The position numbers and the translations under genes were made by a program. Below, one piece after another: positions 1 to 8,072 of a DNA stretch of 55,202 nucleotides. Source of the DNA: a virus; the IMG/VR virus record IMGVR_UViG_3300041809_002179, positions 1-55,202 of that record. One strand, 5' to 3'. How positions within the stretch are numbered: position 1 is the stretch's first letter; every line of letters begins with the position of its first letter. The notes below the pieces were generated by a model that saw only the letters and a program-made list of their open reading frames with translations, was not told the origin of the DNA and made no database searches.

Positions 1-2
1 AG

Positions 3-239
3 GTCTTTGAGAGTTTGGTGGCTGCTGCACGAGCCGCTGGACCGCAGGCCAAAAGTTTGAAAAACCGTTTTGCAGTTCGTGTCGAACCGTACCGTCCCGT
101 GATCAGCATGCACGGTGGAGCTCACGAAGTTGCACGAGCCGCTGGACCGCAGGCCAAAAGTTTGAAAAACCGTTTTGCAGTTCGTGTCGAACCGTACCGT
201 CGCGTGATCAGCATGCACGGTGGAGCTCACGAAGTTTAG
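3..239 (+). CDS. 3' end of an unknown gene, C-terminal 35-residue duplication
   Basis: The frame is open to the left edge, so this is probably the C-terminus of a longer protein cut by the window. A TTG at 15 could serve as a start but has no ribosome site. The last 70 residues are two near-identical 35-residue units containing KSLKNRFAVRVEPYR and ISMHGGAHE; they differ by one Pro/Arg. The units are basic and look like folded beta-rich sequence. I do not recognise the family. Confidence 0.45.
   Translation, partial: VFESLVAAARAAGPQAKSLKNRFAVRVEPYRPVISMHGGAHEVARAAGPQAKSLKNRFAVRVEPYRRVISMHGGAHEV
27..236 (+). repeat. 105-bp direct tandem repeat, two copies
   Basis: Copy 1 spans 27-131 and copy 2 spans 132-236. 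They are in register with the reading frame (35 codons) and nearly identical; the clear difference is C at 97 versus G at 202. So little divergence suggests a recent duplication. Confidence 0.9.
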
Positions 240-250
240 TATCTGAATTC

Positions 251-1012
251 ATGCGGTTGCAACTTATCTCAGACCTCCACACGGAGTTTTACAAGACTCC
301 GTTAGACCCATACCCCACTGCGCTTGAATTCTGCCGTTCCATCGAAATCGCGTCTAACGTAGATTTCTTGGTGATTGCAGGAGATTTAGTGGTCGTGGCC
401 CGTCAAGATCTCAATGTCCTCATGGGTATCCTCGACCATTTCTCGCAGTTTGCAAAGCACGTCATCTATGTAGAGGGCAATCACGAGTTCTACTGGGGTG
501 AACAGCTGAGAACCTTATCCGCCCTCCGTTCCGTGATGCCGAAAAACTACACTTGGCTCTCCAACGAAGCGGTAACGTTGGAAGGCGTGCATTTCTACGG
601 CGGAACGATGTGGTTCCCTGATCTCGATGGTTTGAATTGGTTGTTCCGTGACGACTTTAATGATTGGTTTCTCATTGAAAATCTTCGGAATTGGGTTTAC
701 AATGAAAACACTGAATTCACGAGAAACGCGATGGAGTTAGTCCGGGAAGAAACTATCATCGTCAGCCACCATCTTCCCCACGAACGTAGTGTGGCCCGTG
801 AATATCGAGATGCTTGTAATCGTTTCTTTCTTTCGGACCAAACGCCTCTCATTTCAGAAAAGACGCCCAGACTATGGTTACACGGACATTCACATGCAGC
901 CTGTGACTACACCTTACCGGGTGCGTTGACTCGTGTAATCTGCAATCCCTATGGCTATCCTAAAGAGCGCAAGTGGAAAAGACCATATCTTCCAGTTGTC
1001 CTAGACGTCTAG
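251..1012 (+). CDS. Calcineurin-like metallophosphoesterase
   Basis: 253 residues. The two-metal phosphoesterase motifs occur in order: SDLH at residues 7-10, AGD at 43-45, GNHE at 76-79, SHH at 172-174 and HGHSH at 211-215. Members hydrolyse phosphodiesters or phosphomonoesters with Mn or Fe; the substrate here cannot be told. There is no signal peptide, so it should be cytoplasmic. The ATG at 251 follows an AGTAT motif at about 236 and lacks a clear Shine-Dalgarno sequence. It is one of four proteins in the window with this fold (others at 27222, 28658 and, divergently, 45522). Confidence 0.85.
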   Translation: MRLQLISDLHTEFYKTPLDPYPTALEFCRSIEIASNVDFLVIAGDLVVVARQDLNVLMGILDHFSQFAKHVIYVEGNHEFYWGEQLRTLSALRSVMPKNYTWLSNEAVTLEGVHFYGGTMWFPDLDGLNWLFRDDFNDWFLIENLRNWVYNENTEFTRNAMELVREETIIVSHHLPHERSVAREYRDACNRFFLSDQTPLISEKTPRLWLHGHSHAACDYTLPGALTRVICNPYGYPKERKWKRPYLPVVLDV

Positions 1013-1034
1013 TATTTCCTATAGAGGTGAGGAA

Positions 1035-1241
1035 ATGCTGATTCATGTTCAAGAATGGAATTGGTGGACGGGCGGTACCCACCGATTGATAAACAGTGAT
1101 CTCATAAAGACAGTGGACTTCTACACTTGTGGAAATTTTCACCGGGACCGCTGTGCCAAGATCACATTCGTAGATGGCAGCGTTATGAAAGTAACGGACT
1201 CCGTCGAAGAGATCTCAAAAAAGACGCTCGGCCTGAAGTGA
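1035..1241 (+). CDS. Small hypothetical protein
   Basis: 68 residues, preceded by a good ribosome site (GAGGTGAGG at about 1026) and by an AGTATTT motif at 1014. The protein has an aromatic N-terminus and a TCGNFHRDRCAKITF segment with two cysteines, followed by a charged helix. The family is not recognised. Its stop overlaps the GTG start of the glycosylase gene, so the two are probably translationally coupled. Confidence 0.65.
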   Translation: MLIHVQEWNWWTGGTHRLINSDLIKTVDFYTCGNFHRDRCAKITFVDGSVMKVTDSVEEISKKTLGLK

Positions 1242-1804
1242 TCAAAGTCGACCCATTCAATCTCCCGAGTAGACCTATGACCCGGCCCGAGCTTCAGTAC
1301 TGGATTCTGTTCACTATAGCTGTGGCCGGGAAGGGTGCGAAAGTCACCGAGCAGAAAATGCTCGCTTTCCTGCGCGACGCGGGTCGCCCGCTAATGTCCC
1401 CATTTCGGATCATCTACCTGTATATCACAGAAAATAGCCTGCTCAGAAAACTCAAGAAACATAAACTGGGGAAGTACACCTTGCTTATGAAAGGATTCCC
1501 AGCCGCGCTGGATCTGGACCTGGACAATCTGGACGTGGAGAAGCTGATGAAGATCCCTGGCATTGGCCCGAAAGGTGCTCGGATGATTCTGATGTACGGC
1601 TTCCCAGATGTGAAGGATTATGCTGTCCTGGATACTCACGTCTTGAAATGGATGCGCGCCCACGGCTACGAAGTTCCGGATGCAACCCCGGACGGCAAAG
1701 TCTACGAGAAACTCGAGCGATGGGTAATTGCTGAAGCCCGTGCTCGAGGCATGTCACCCAGGCAGTTTGATACTTTTGTCTGGCAGCAATACGCCCGCCT
1801 GTAA
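1238..1804 (+). CDS. HhH-GPD superfamily DNA glycosylase (endonuclease III/OGG-like)
   Basis: 188 residues from the GTG at 1238, which overlaps the previous stop; ATG at 1277 is a later alternative. A helix-hairpin-helix (LMKIPGIGPKGARMIL, about residues 103-118) is followed by LDTHVLKWMR at 131-140. The Asp there sits where the catalytic Asp of HhH-GPD glycosylases falls. The C-terminus lacks the four-cysteine Fe-S loop of classical Nth. Expected role: excision of damaged or modified bases, for phage DNA repair or attack on modified host DNA. The substrate is unknown. Confidence 0.75.
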   Translation: MIKVDPFNLPSRPMTRPELQYWILFTIAVAGKGAKVTEQKMLAFLRDAGRPLMSPFRIIYLYITENSLLRKLKKHKLGKYTLLMKGFPAALDLDLDNLDVEKLMKIPGIGPKGARMILMYGFPDVKDYAVLDTHVLKWMRAHGYEVPDATPDGKVYEKLERWVIAEARARGMSPRQFDTFVWQQYARL

Positions 1805-1820
1805 ATCTCCTCAAAATGAA

Positions 1821-1846
1821 AGGACCGGATCCTAAAATCCGGTCCT
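1821..1846 (+). terminator. Hairpin terminator after the glycosylase gene
   Basis: A perfect 10-bp stem (AGGACCGGAT with ATCCGGTCCT) closes a six-base loop CCTAAA, 16 bases after the stop codon. No long T-run follows, so termination may be partial or the hairpin may protect mRNA 3' ends. The same design (loop CCCAAA) recurs at 18751. Confidence 0.6.
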
Positions 1847-1863
1847 AATTGTCTCCTGGACCA

Positions 1864-1877
1864 GTGGTCGCGACCAC
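1864..1877. promoter_or_regulatory. 14-bp perfect palindrome in the 1847-2333 gap
   Basis: GTGGTCGCGACCAC reads the same on both strands and could be a repressor site or a short cruciform. A related GTGGTGG sequence lies at about 1910. The surrounding gap of about 490 bases has no strongly supported gene apart from the doubtful ORF at 2026. Confidence 0.35.
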
Positions 1878-2025
1878 CGTTCTCTAAGGGACTTTGCCAC
1901 ACACGAGAGTGGTGGCTTGTCAATGTTCCTAGCGCCCTCTATAGGCACCCCTGATGAAGTATCATCATGTAATTGGGATAGAAAGTTCCAAAAGAGACTA
2001 TCGAAACCGAGGGTAGAGTCCGCCT

Positions 2026-2277
2026 ATGCCCTTTTTCTGTTTCACTGCCAAGTTTTTGACAAAGAAAGCCTATGGCTATGACATTGCAGATGAAGTCACC
2101 GAGGGCAGTGGCCCACGTGCAGAACAAGAGAATTTGGACGATACCATGGAACCCCAAGATCACCATGAGACCCCAAGAAATCCGGCTAACATGGCCATGG
2201 ACACCGAAGCCGAACAAGAATTCCCAAATCTGAAGGACAATACGATCCAAAGATTTCTCCCACAACGTTCAAGATAA
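2026..2277 (+). CDS. Doubtful small acidic ORF
   Basis: 83 residues beginning MPFFCFTAKFL, then strongly acidic and Glu/Asp/Pro-rich (pieces such as DEVTEG and EPQDHHETP). The upstream GAGGGTAGAG is too distant for a convincing ribosome site. An overlapping minus-strand ORF exists but is implausibly hydrophobic. It may be a real small phage protein or chance; no family recognised. Confidence 0.3.
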   Translation: MPFFCFTAKFLTKKAYGYDIADEVTEGSGPRAEQENLDDTMEPQDHHETPRNPANMAMDTEAEQEFPNLKDNTIQRFLPQRSR

Positions 2278-2333
2278 AGTAGATAATTACTATCCAACAA
2301 ACAAACTTCCGACTCCTAATTTAAGGAGTCATT

Positions 2334-2939
2334 ATGCCAGAGTACTTTCGTCCTGTCACAGTAGAAGAACATCAAGCCCGAAATCTCATCCTCAACCTTG
2401 CCAATTACCGAGTTACCCTCGGAGAATACACCGAAACTCTAACCGAACAAAATAATGGGTGTGCTATTTGTGGCCGTGTTGACCCAGGAAAACGCTTGTC
2501 CATAGATCACGACCATTCTTGCTGTGCTACTCCATGGAAAGCCTGTGGGAAATGCGTTCGCGGCTTGCTCTGCCAGAATTGTAACGTAGCTCTAGGAAAA
2601 TTTCAAGACAACATAGAATTGCTCTTAAAGGCCGTTGAATATCTCCGCTTTTGGAAAGCTAACCCCCGTCCCGCTCGTAATCCTCTAATTATTCCCCATG
2701 GAAATATAGGTCGTAAGCATCGGCCTTCTTCCTGTCAAAGCATGAGCATCACTCGAACGGGCCGGACTGTTTCTGAAGAAACTAAGTCTTTGATGTCTAA
2801 ATCCCAACATTCTGCAAAAACTCTGAAAAACAACAGAAGCAGAAGATTAGGAACGCATCTTGAAACTGATAAAATCACTGGAAGGCGGAAATGGGTACGG
2901 GCTGAAAATTCTGTTGTTTCTCTACTTCCTAATTCATAA
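2334..2939 (+). CDS. Endonuclease VII-type HNH nuclease with NUMOD3-like tail
   Basis: 201 residues with a ribosome site TAAGGAG before the ATG. The recombination endonuclease VII signature is clear: CAIC at 43-46, the catalytic SIDHDH at 56-61, and RGLLCQNCN around 77-84, the two CxxC pairs forming a zinc site. The C-terminal segment TGRTVSEETKSLMSKSQH resembles the NUMOD3 DNA-binding motif of homing endonucleases. T4 gp49 resolves branched DNA before packaging. The NUMOD-like tail suggests instead a free-standing homing endonuclease next to the tail-fibre gene. Confidence 0.8.
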   Translation: MPEYFRPVTVEEHQARNLILNLANYRVTLGEYTETLTEQNNGCAICGRVDPGKRLSIDHDHSCCATPWKACGKCVRGLLCQNCNVALGKFQDNIELLLKAVEYLRFWKANPRPARNPLIIPHGNIGRKHRPSSCQSMSITRTGRTVSEETKSLMSKSQHSAKTLKNNRSRRLGTHLETDKITGRRKWVRAENSVVSLLPNS

Positions 2940-2960
2940 TGAGTAACAAGGCAAAGATAA

Positions 2961-5900
2961 ATGGCACTCACCGGTCCTCCACTATTTACGATTTTCAATC
3001 CGGTCTCCCACCTGCTAGACCCCGTTCAAGGTTTAACCGCCTCAGGCGGCACAGGGAGTGCTTATGCACCGGTTGTTCTCGGGCCAGACGGCACATTTGA
3101 TCCATCTGTGATACCTGGTGGCACTGGCGGAAGTGGAGCAACTGGGCCAACGGGGCCAGCCGGGCAAGGTTTCACTTGGTTGGGACCATGGGTCAACACT
3201 ACAGCTTACGTTCCATACAACGTTGTTGAAGATGCAAATTCATCCTGGGTTTGTATTCTTGCAAATACTGGTCAAGAACCATCGTTAGATCTCACTTTCA
3301 CCTATTGGAATCTAGTTGCCCAAAAAGGTGCAACTGGAGCGGTGGGACCGACTGGCTCATCCGGAACTGGTGGTTCTGGATCGGGTGGAACGGGGGCTAC
3401 GGGAGCAACAGGTGCGACTGGCGCGACTGGGCCAACAGGTTCAGGTACTACAGGGCCAACCGGACCGGGCGGAGGTGCGACCGGGGCAACGGGCGCGACG
3501 GGTGGAACAGGCGCGACTGGCACTGGCGGACTGCCTTCCGACTTCCTGCCCGAGAACTATGGCGCAGTTGGTAACGGTTCTACAGACGACACTACGGCAC
3601 TTCAGGACTGCCTGAATGCTGCTGCAGTTTCTGGTGGAACGGTTTGCCTCAGCGCCAAGAATTACTACACTGCCTCGGGTGGTTTGACTTTCACCTACGG
3701 TGTGAACATCGTCGGCGTCAATTATGATGTGAGCATCATTTCATGCGGCAGCGCGACGGCCACCATTCTGGCGATGACAGGATCGGGCCGAACTACATTT
3801 GGAGGAAACCTCCTTCAAGACTTCAAGATTATACGAAATACAGCACCCACAAGTGGCACGGCCACGGGGTTGAGTTGGAATGGATGTTTGGGAGCGAACA
3901 GTGTTCGCGTTGCATCCTTCAACAGCAACTACTGTTTCTATCAGACGGATTGTGCGAATATCAACTACGACAAATGCATTGTCTCGTGGACGATCTCGAA
4001 TACATACAGTTCCTACGGATTCTTTTATGACTCAACGAGTAATGGAGAGAATTCAAGCCGAAACATCGACAGTTTAATTGGAAACGGGTTTACTGACGGG
4101 GGCAACACGACTACGGGCCTGTATCTTTCTGGATCAGGCATCGCCGATTTATACTGCGAGAGACTGGAAACAGCGCAGTGCACTTATGGCGTCCAGGTCG
4201 ATTGCACAGGTTCAGGAACGAGCCACGGGAACATCCACTTCAAGGATTGTATCCATGATCAGATAGCGGTATCGTCATATGTATTGACGAACATCAATAA
4301 CCCGTCGGGTGCTCAAGATGTAGCCTACTGTGCGATTCAAGGCGGGTACATTCAGCAAGCATATCCTTCGTCCGCCCCGAACATCGACATCGAGAATTGT
4401 AACGGAGTAATCGTCTCAGGTGTCGATTGTCTCGTCAACAATGGCGGCGGAACTGGGGTTTCAGGGATTTACATCAACAGCGGCGGCGGAAACATCATCG
4501 ACGGTTGCGTATTCCAGCCACAGAATTCCACGGCTGGAACTGCGATCCTAGTAAACACATCTGAAACCAACAACATCGTCAACAACGTGTTTTCGACTCC
4601 AGGCAGCGTGTACACATGGACGAAAGGAATTTCCTTAACAGGATCTTCCTTCAACTTTGTGTCACAAAACAACTTTGGTGGCTGGGGAACGACTGCAATT
4701 TCTCTGGATTCATCTAGCACCTATAACCTGGGTATCAACATTGTTGGTACAAGCTGGACTACAGGCTTGTCAAACAGTGGTTCCAACAATAGCGTGTACG
4801 TCAACGCTTTCGGTGGTGGAGCAACTGGGGCAACGGGGGCAACCGGTCCGAGCGGTGCTGGGCAGATCACGGGTGACCTGCTTGAAACCCAAGTTTTGCC
4901 CTGGGACGGTCCAACACCCGGCACACCTGATGCCGGTCTATCTCGTGTATCTCCGGGTGTGATCGCGCTAGGCGACGGAACTGCTGCAAACGCGAGTGGC
5001 ACGCTACAATTGGCTTTCCTAGAGATTCTCGAAAGTGGCAATCCCACATTTGCTGCAACGGGCAGCAACGTGGCGCTTGCCAACACCACTTCGCTCAACT
5101 GGTCATCAAGCGCCGATGCGACGGCATCCGCAGACACAAACCTCATCCGTGGTGCTACAGGTACAATCTATGTATGTGCGGGTGGGACTGGAGCATCCGG
5201 CAGCTTGAAGCTGACCCACCTTGTGTTTCCAAGCGCAGGCGATGAGACATGGAACGGCGACACATCCATCAGCCGCGCCTCGGCGAACGTCATCCAGATC
5301 GGAATCACGTCTGGTACCCCTGACTTCAGCGGCACCCTGAAAACCACCATCGTTAATGCCGTCACAGGATTTCAAATTAACGGTGCCGCGTCCTCAGGCT
5401 ATGTCCTGCGGGGCAACAGCACAAATTTTGTGTCTGCTCAGTTGGCGGCATCCGATCTGAGTAACAATACTACAGGCAGCGGTGCGGTGGTGTTGGCGAA
5501 CGCCCCTTCATTCACGGCTAATCCGACATTTTTTAGTTCCACGGGGACAGGCGCGGTTGTCTTGGCTGGTTCCCCAACCTTTACGGGCACGGCAGTATTC
5601 GCTAACGCCAGTATCTCAGGCACTTTGACGGATGGTTCCAGCTCCGTTGGCTTCGCTGGATATGTTCTCACTTCCACTCACACTGGCATACAGTGGGTTT
5701 CGCCGTCAAGCGTAGGTTTCCAAGACCCCATGTCTACTGTTGGCGACATGATTTACTACGAGGCGTCCCCTGCGGGGCCTGCGGCATTGCCAATAGGCTC
5801 TACGGGTCAAGTCCTCACTGTAGTGGGTGGAGTGCCCGCATGGGCAGCAGCAAGCGGAGGCGGCTCACTGGACGTTAACGGCACACCTGTATCAAGCCCG

Positions 5901-6584
5901 AACTTGCAGAACAGTGCGAGTGTGACCTTCGGTGTTTCAGGAAGCAACATCCAACTCACGACGACGGCAGCGGCGTCTGGCAGCAATGGGGTGTTTGTTT
6001 ACACGCCCCCAGTATTAGCTGACTTCTCATGGGGTTACCAAGGGGCAAGTTCTCAAGCGTCTGCTGTTCAGAACGGCAACACCGTGTTTCTGTCCACCAC
6101 CGCAGTGAGCGGTGACCAATACATCTGTCAGGTGCAGGCGATCCCAGCGAACTCCATAACCGCGTGGTTTGTCCCCGGCTTGTTTGGATACAACTATAGC
6201 CAGTGTGGTTTGATTCTGCGCACCAGTTCAAATGGCAAGGCGACAACTTTCAGCTTGCAAGCAACAGCGGGCAGTGACGGACAGACTGTACCAATTGCTT
6301 ATCCCGTGCTGTCGGTGGACACATTGAGCAGTGCAACCAACCATGATGCCCAAGTTGCCCACCTGAACCTGATTGCTATGCCGGTAGATGGCTTTGGTCT
6401 ACAAATCACATTCAGTGGTGGAAATAGCCAATTCAACTATTCCTTCGACGGGGTTAATTGGGTCAACCTTTATTCCGCGTCCACCACCGGGTACGCCACT
6501 CCCGATACGTGCGGTATCTACGTGGACTCGAACAACACAGCAGCGCCCGTTACTATGTCCTTGCTGTCGTGGGCTACGACGTAA
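2961..6584 (+). CDS. Tail fibre / receptor-binding protein with collagen-like and pectate-lyase-like regions
   Basis: 1207 residues. The N-terminus (LDPVQGLTASGGTG) is followed by short Gly-X-Thr runs and a GFTWLGPWVNTTAYVPY module resembling carbohydrate-binding chitin-binding 5/12-type repeats. A collagen-like tract (GATGATGATG, GPTGPGG) at about residues 115-190 leads into a beta-helix that starts FLPENYGAVGNGSTDDT, the usual opening of phage pectate-lyase-like domains. A second short collagen run follows near residue 620, then several SGAVVLANAPSFTANP-type fibre repeats and a beta-sandwich tip with DGVNW. A trimeric host-binding fibre is the natural reading. The tip domain is duplicated out of frame directly downstream. 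Confidence 0.9.
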   Translation: MALTGPPLFTIFNPVSHLLDPVQGLTASGGTGSAYAPVVLGPDGTFDPSVIPGGTGGSGATGPTGPAGQGFTWLGPWVNTTAYVPYNVVEDANSSWVCILANTGQEPSLDLTFTYWNLVAQKGATGAVGPTGSSGTGGSGSGGTGATGATGATGATGPTGSGTTGPTGPGGGATGATGATGGTGATGTGGLPSDFLPENYGAVGNGSTDDTTALQDCLNAAAVSGGTVCLSAKNYYTASGGLTFTYGVNIVGVNYDVSIISCGSATATILAMTGSGRTTFGGNLLQDFKIIRNTAPTSGTATGLSWNGCLGANSVRVASFNSNYCFYQTDCANINYDKCIVSWTISNTYSSYGFFYDSTSNGENSSRNIDSLIGNGFTDGGNTTTGLYLSGSGIADLYCERLETAQCTYGVQVDCTGSGTSHGNIHFKDCIHDQIAVSSYVLTNINNPSGAQDVAYCAIQGGYIQQAYPSSAPNIDIENCNGVIVSGVDCLVNNGGGTGVSGIYINSGGGNIIDGCVFQPQNSTAGTAILVNTSETNNIVNNVFSTPGSVYTWTKGISLTGSSFNFVSQNNFGGWGTTAISLDSSSTYNLGINIVGTSWTTGLSNSGSNNSVYVNAFGGGATGATGATGPSGAGQITGDLLETQVLPWDGPTPGTPDAGLSRVSPGVIALGDGTAANASGTLQLAFLEILESGNPTFAATGSNVALANTTSLNWSSSADATASADTNLIRGATGTIYVCAGGTGASGSLKLTHLVFPSAGDETWNGDTSISRASANVIQIGITSGTPDFSGTLKTTIVNAVTGFQINGAASSGYVLRGNSTNFVSAQLAASDLSNNTTGSGAVVLANAPSFTANPTFFSSTGTGAVVLAGSPTFTGTAVFANASISGTLTDGSSSVGFAGYVLTSTHTGIQWVSPSSVGFQDPMSTVGDMIYYEASPAGPAALPIGSTGQVLTVVGGVPAWAAASGGGSLDVNGTPVSSPNLQNSASVTFGVSGSNIQLTTTAAASGSNGVFVYTPPVLADFSWGYQGASSQASAVQNGNTVFLSTTAVSGDQYICQVQAIPANSITAWFVPGLFGYNYSQCGLILRTSSNGKATTFSLQATAGSDGQTVPIAYPVLSVDTLSSATNHDAQVAHLNLIAMPVDGFGLQITFSGGNSQFNYSFDGVNWVNLYSASTTGYATPDTCGIYVDSNNTAAPVTMSLLSWATT

Positions 6585-6766
6585 AGGGGGCTTTTTCCAT
6601 CATTCTTACAGGTTGCCACACCGCAGCTTGGACGGGAGATTTGACGGTGGATGGTGTGGACTGGGGAGTCGTCAGCATCAACGGACCACTCACGGGCGCG
6701 TACTTCGGTTTCTGGGCGCAAAACGGTTTAGGCAGCCTGTACATCTACGGTCTGACGGTGGTGTAA
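6569..6766 (+). pseudogene. Out-of-frame second copy of the tail-fibre tip domain
   Basis: In the -1 frame relative to the fibre gene the sequence is open through its stop codon. It encodes VKGAFSIILTG, then VDGVDW, then AYFGFWAQNG and SLYIYGLTVV. These align in order with the fibre C-terminus: VDGFGLQITFSG, FDGVNW, CGIYVDSNNT and TMSLLSWAT. It is therefore a paralogous tip module. A GTG at 6569 has no ribosome site and no classical slippery heptamer precedes the stop. It is more likely a remnant of tip exchange than an expressed extension, though frameshifting cannot be excluded. Confidence 0.65.
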
Positions 6767-6934
6767 TCTGCTGCAATAGAACTCACGACAGTGTAACTAC
6801 CTGATTCCAAAGGCGCAAGAAATCGGCGACCTCGTACACGATGGGCACCGCAGGGGGCCCATCATACGGCGATTGCACCGCCGTCGAAGTCACAATGGTG
6901 TAACAAACATAAGATACGCAGTATTCAAAAAGAA
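6767..6934 (+). other. Spacer after the tail-fibre remnant
   Basis: About 170 bases with no gene. In-frame fragments ending GTGTAA occur three times (6762, 6793, 6900 regions), reminiscent of repeated fibre ends, and may be further decayed tip copies. An AGTATTC motif is at 6920. Confidence 0.3.
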
Positions 6935-7105
6935 ATGTTCGAGCATCCTGAATCAGACAACTTCGAACCCGAACTCTATGACGGGGATGATGAAGATCTT
7001 GAAGAATTCATAAACGCCGAAGATCCCATCTGTGCTGCTTGTGATGGCACCGGGCTACAAAACGGTCACCTCTGCAAAACCTGCCAGGGAACAGGACTTT
7101 CTTGA
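6935..7105 (+). CDS. Small protein with DnaJ-type CxxCxGTG zinc motif
   Basis: 56 residues. The N-terminal half is strongly acidic (DGDDEDLEEF) and the C-terminal half carries CAACDGTGL and CKTCQGTGL, two CxxCxGxG repeats as in the DnaJ zinc domain. These would bind one zinc ion. An AGTATTC motif lies at 6920, 10 bases before the start region. The stop overlaps the TTG start of the next gene (TTGA), supporting both calls. Confidence 0.7.
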   Translation: MFEHPESDNFEPELYDGDDEDLEEFINAEDPICAACDGTGLQNGHLCKTCQGTGLS

Positions 7106-7761
7106 AAATCGAAATCGAACGTCAGGCACCTCTTCAGGATTTTAGGACCCTTCGCGATCAATTGATACAACGAAACGAGAAATTCACTCTCCAAACCCTT
7201 TCCAAAATCCCTTATGCACAATTACTCTTCTGTTGCACCGGGGAAGCCGGAATAGCTGCCTGTTCTCAGGGTCTAGTTGTTATGGAACGGCGGGCGCGGC
7301 GGAGGCGGTTCTTGGATATGGAGACCGACGAATTGGAGACAGTTCAAAAATACTTAGTCGTGAATCAGATGGATGCTGACGTTCGATACGACTTCACATA
7401 CCGCGCTGCCCCGCGCTGGGAAGATCTAAAACCCCGCCAGCAGATCTGGGTGAAATTGAACTGCATCTACAACCACGTTGACCATCCCGCTGCACGTCTC
7501 AAGGAAGCCATCCTTCTCCTGAGGACTTGTGCAATGGTGCACTCGCTCCCTCCGGAGGTTGCTAAGAGCTACATGCCCCGGTTGCGCGGCTTACTGACAG
7601 TCTTCCCCGGAACCATCTCTCCTGAACTCTTCCGAGCCAAGATCACCGAAATAGCTGAAAACCTTTTTGATTTCCTTCCACCAGAAGAAGCTGCTGTCCT
7701 CCAACGCGAAGAGATCCAAAATTACCAATGTACATCAGATTGTTACCGGGTGTTCGTATAG
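7102..7761 (+). CDS. Hypothetical protein
   Basis: 219 residues from the TTG overlapping the preceding stop. It is mixed alpha/beta with an Arg-rich patch (ERRARRRRFLDM) at about residue 63 and several scattered cysteines (FCCTGEAG). No recognised catalytic motif. Its coupling to the small zinc protein upstream suggests a shared role. Confidence 0.65.
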   Translation: MKIEIERQAPLQDFRTLRDQLIQRNEKFTLQTLSKIPYAQLLFCCTGEAGIAACSQGLVVMERRARRRRFLDMETDELETVQKYLVVNQMDADVRYDFTYRAAPRWEDLKPRQQIWVKLNCIYNHVDHPAARLKEAILLLRTCAMVHSLPPEVAKSYMPRLRGLLTVFPGTISPELFRAKITEIAENLFDFLPPEEAAVLQREEIQNYQCTSDCYRVFV

Positions 7762-7805
7762 CTAAAGTTGCTCCTCAATCAGTAGTATAAACTGGAGAGA
7801 AGCAA

Positions 7806-8072
7806 ATGACATCTGCTGCAATCGAGAAAAGCAACCGCAGCCGCGCCAACGATGAACTCATCGCCATCAACCGTGAATACCATCATGGCCTTCCTCTTTC
7901 CGAGATAGACGCTATCCTCACCAAACACGGATTCACAGGGATGGAAGCCGCAATCTATTGCGGGCGTGAGGGCCGCGTGCACGAGCAGGTTGGACCAAAG
8001 ACTTGGATCTTGTTAACCTGGCACAAAATGGAAAACACGGGGCGCTACGAAATCGTCGCGTATCTAGGCTAA
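7806..8072 (+). CDS. Hypothetical protein
   Basis: 88 residues with a good GGAGAGAAG ribosome site. An AGTATAAAC element at 7785 may be its promoter. Sequence such as LPLSEIDAILTKHGFTGMEAA suggests a helical hairpin. The stop codon overlaps the helicase start (TAATG), so it probably belongs to the helicase transcript. Confidence 0.65.
   Translation: MTSAAIEKSNRSRANDELIAINREYHHGLPLSEIDAILTKHGFTGMEAAIYCGREGRVHEQVGPKTWILLTWHKMENTGRYEIVAYLG

Noticed and set aside
2056-2084. Sigma-70 promoter TTGACA with a downstream -10 near 2078
   Set aside because: The -35 is perfect but the -10 candidate (TGACAT) is poor and it lies inside the doubtful ORF.
1939-2265. Minus-strand ORF in the 1847-2333 gap
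   Set aside because: Implausible composition, no ribosome site, overlaps a slightly better plus-strand ORF.
3302-3523. Minus-strand Pro/Ala/Val repeat ORF opposite the tail fibre
   Set aside because: It is the antisense shadow of the collagen-like GAT/GPT codons; low complexity and no ribosome site.
6560-6600. Programmed -1 frameshift at the tail-fibre stop
   Set aside because: No X-XXY-YYZ slippery heptamer precedes the stop; the G-run lies after it. Kept only as a possibility under the tip-domain finding.
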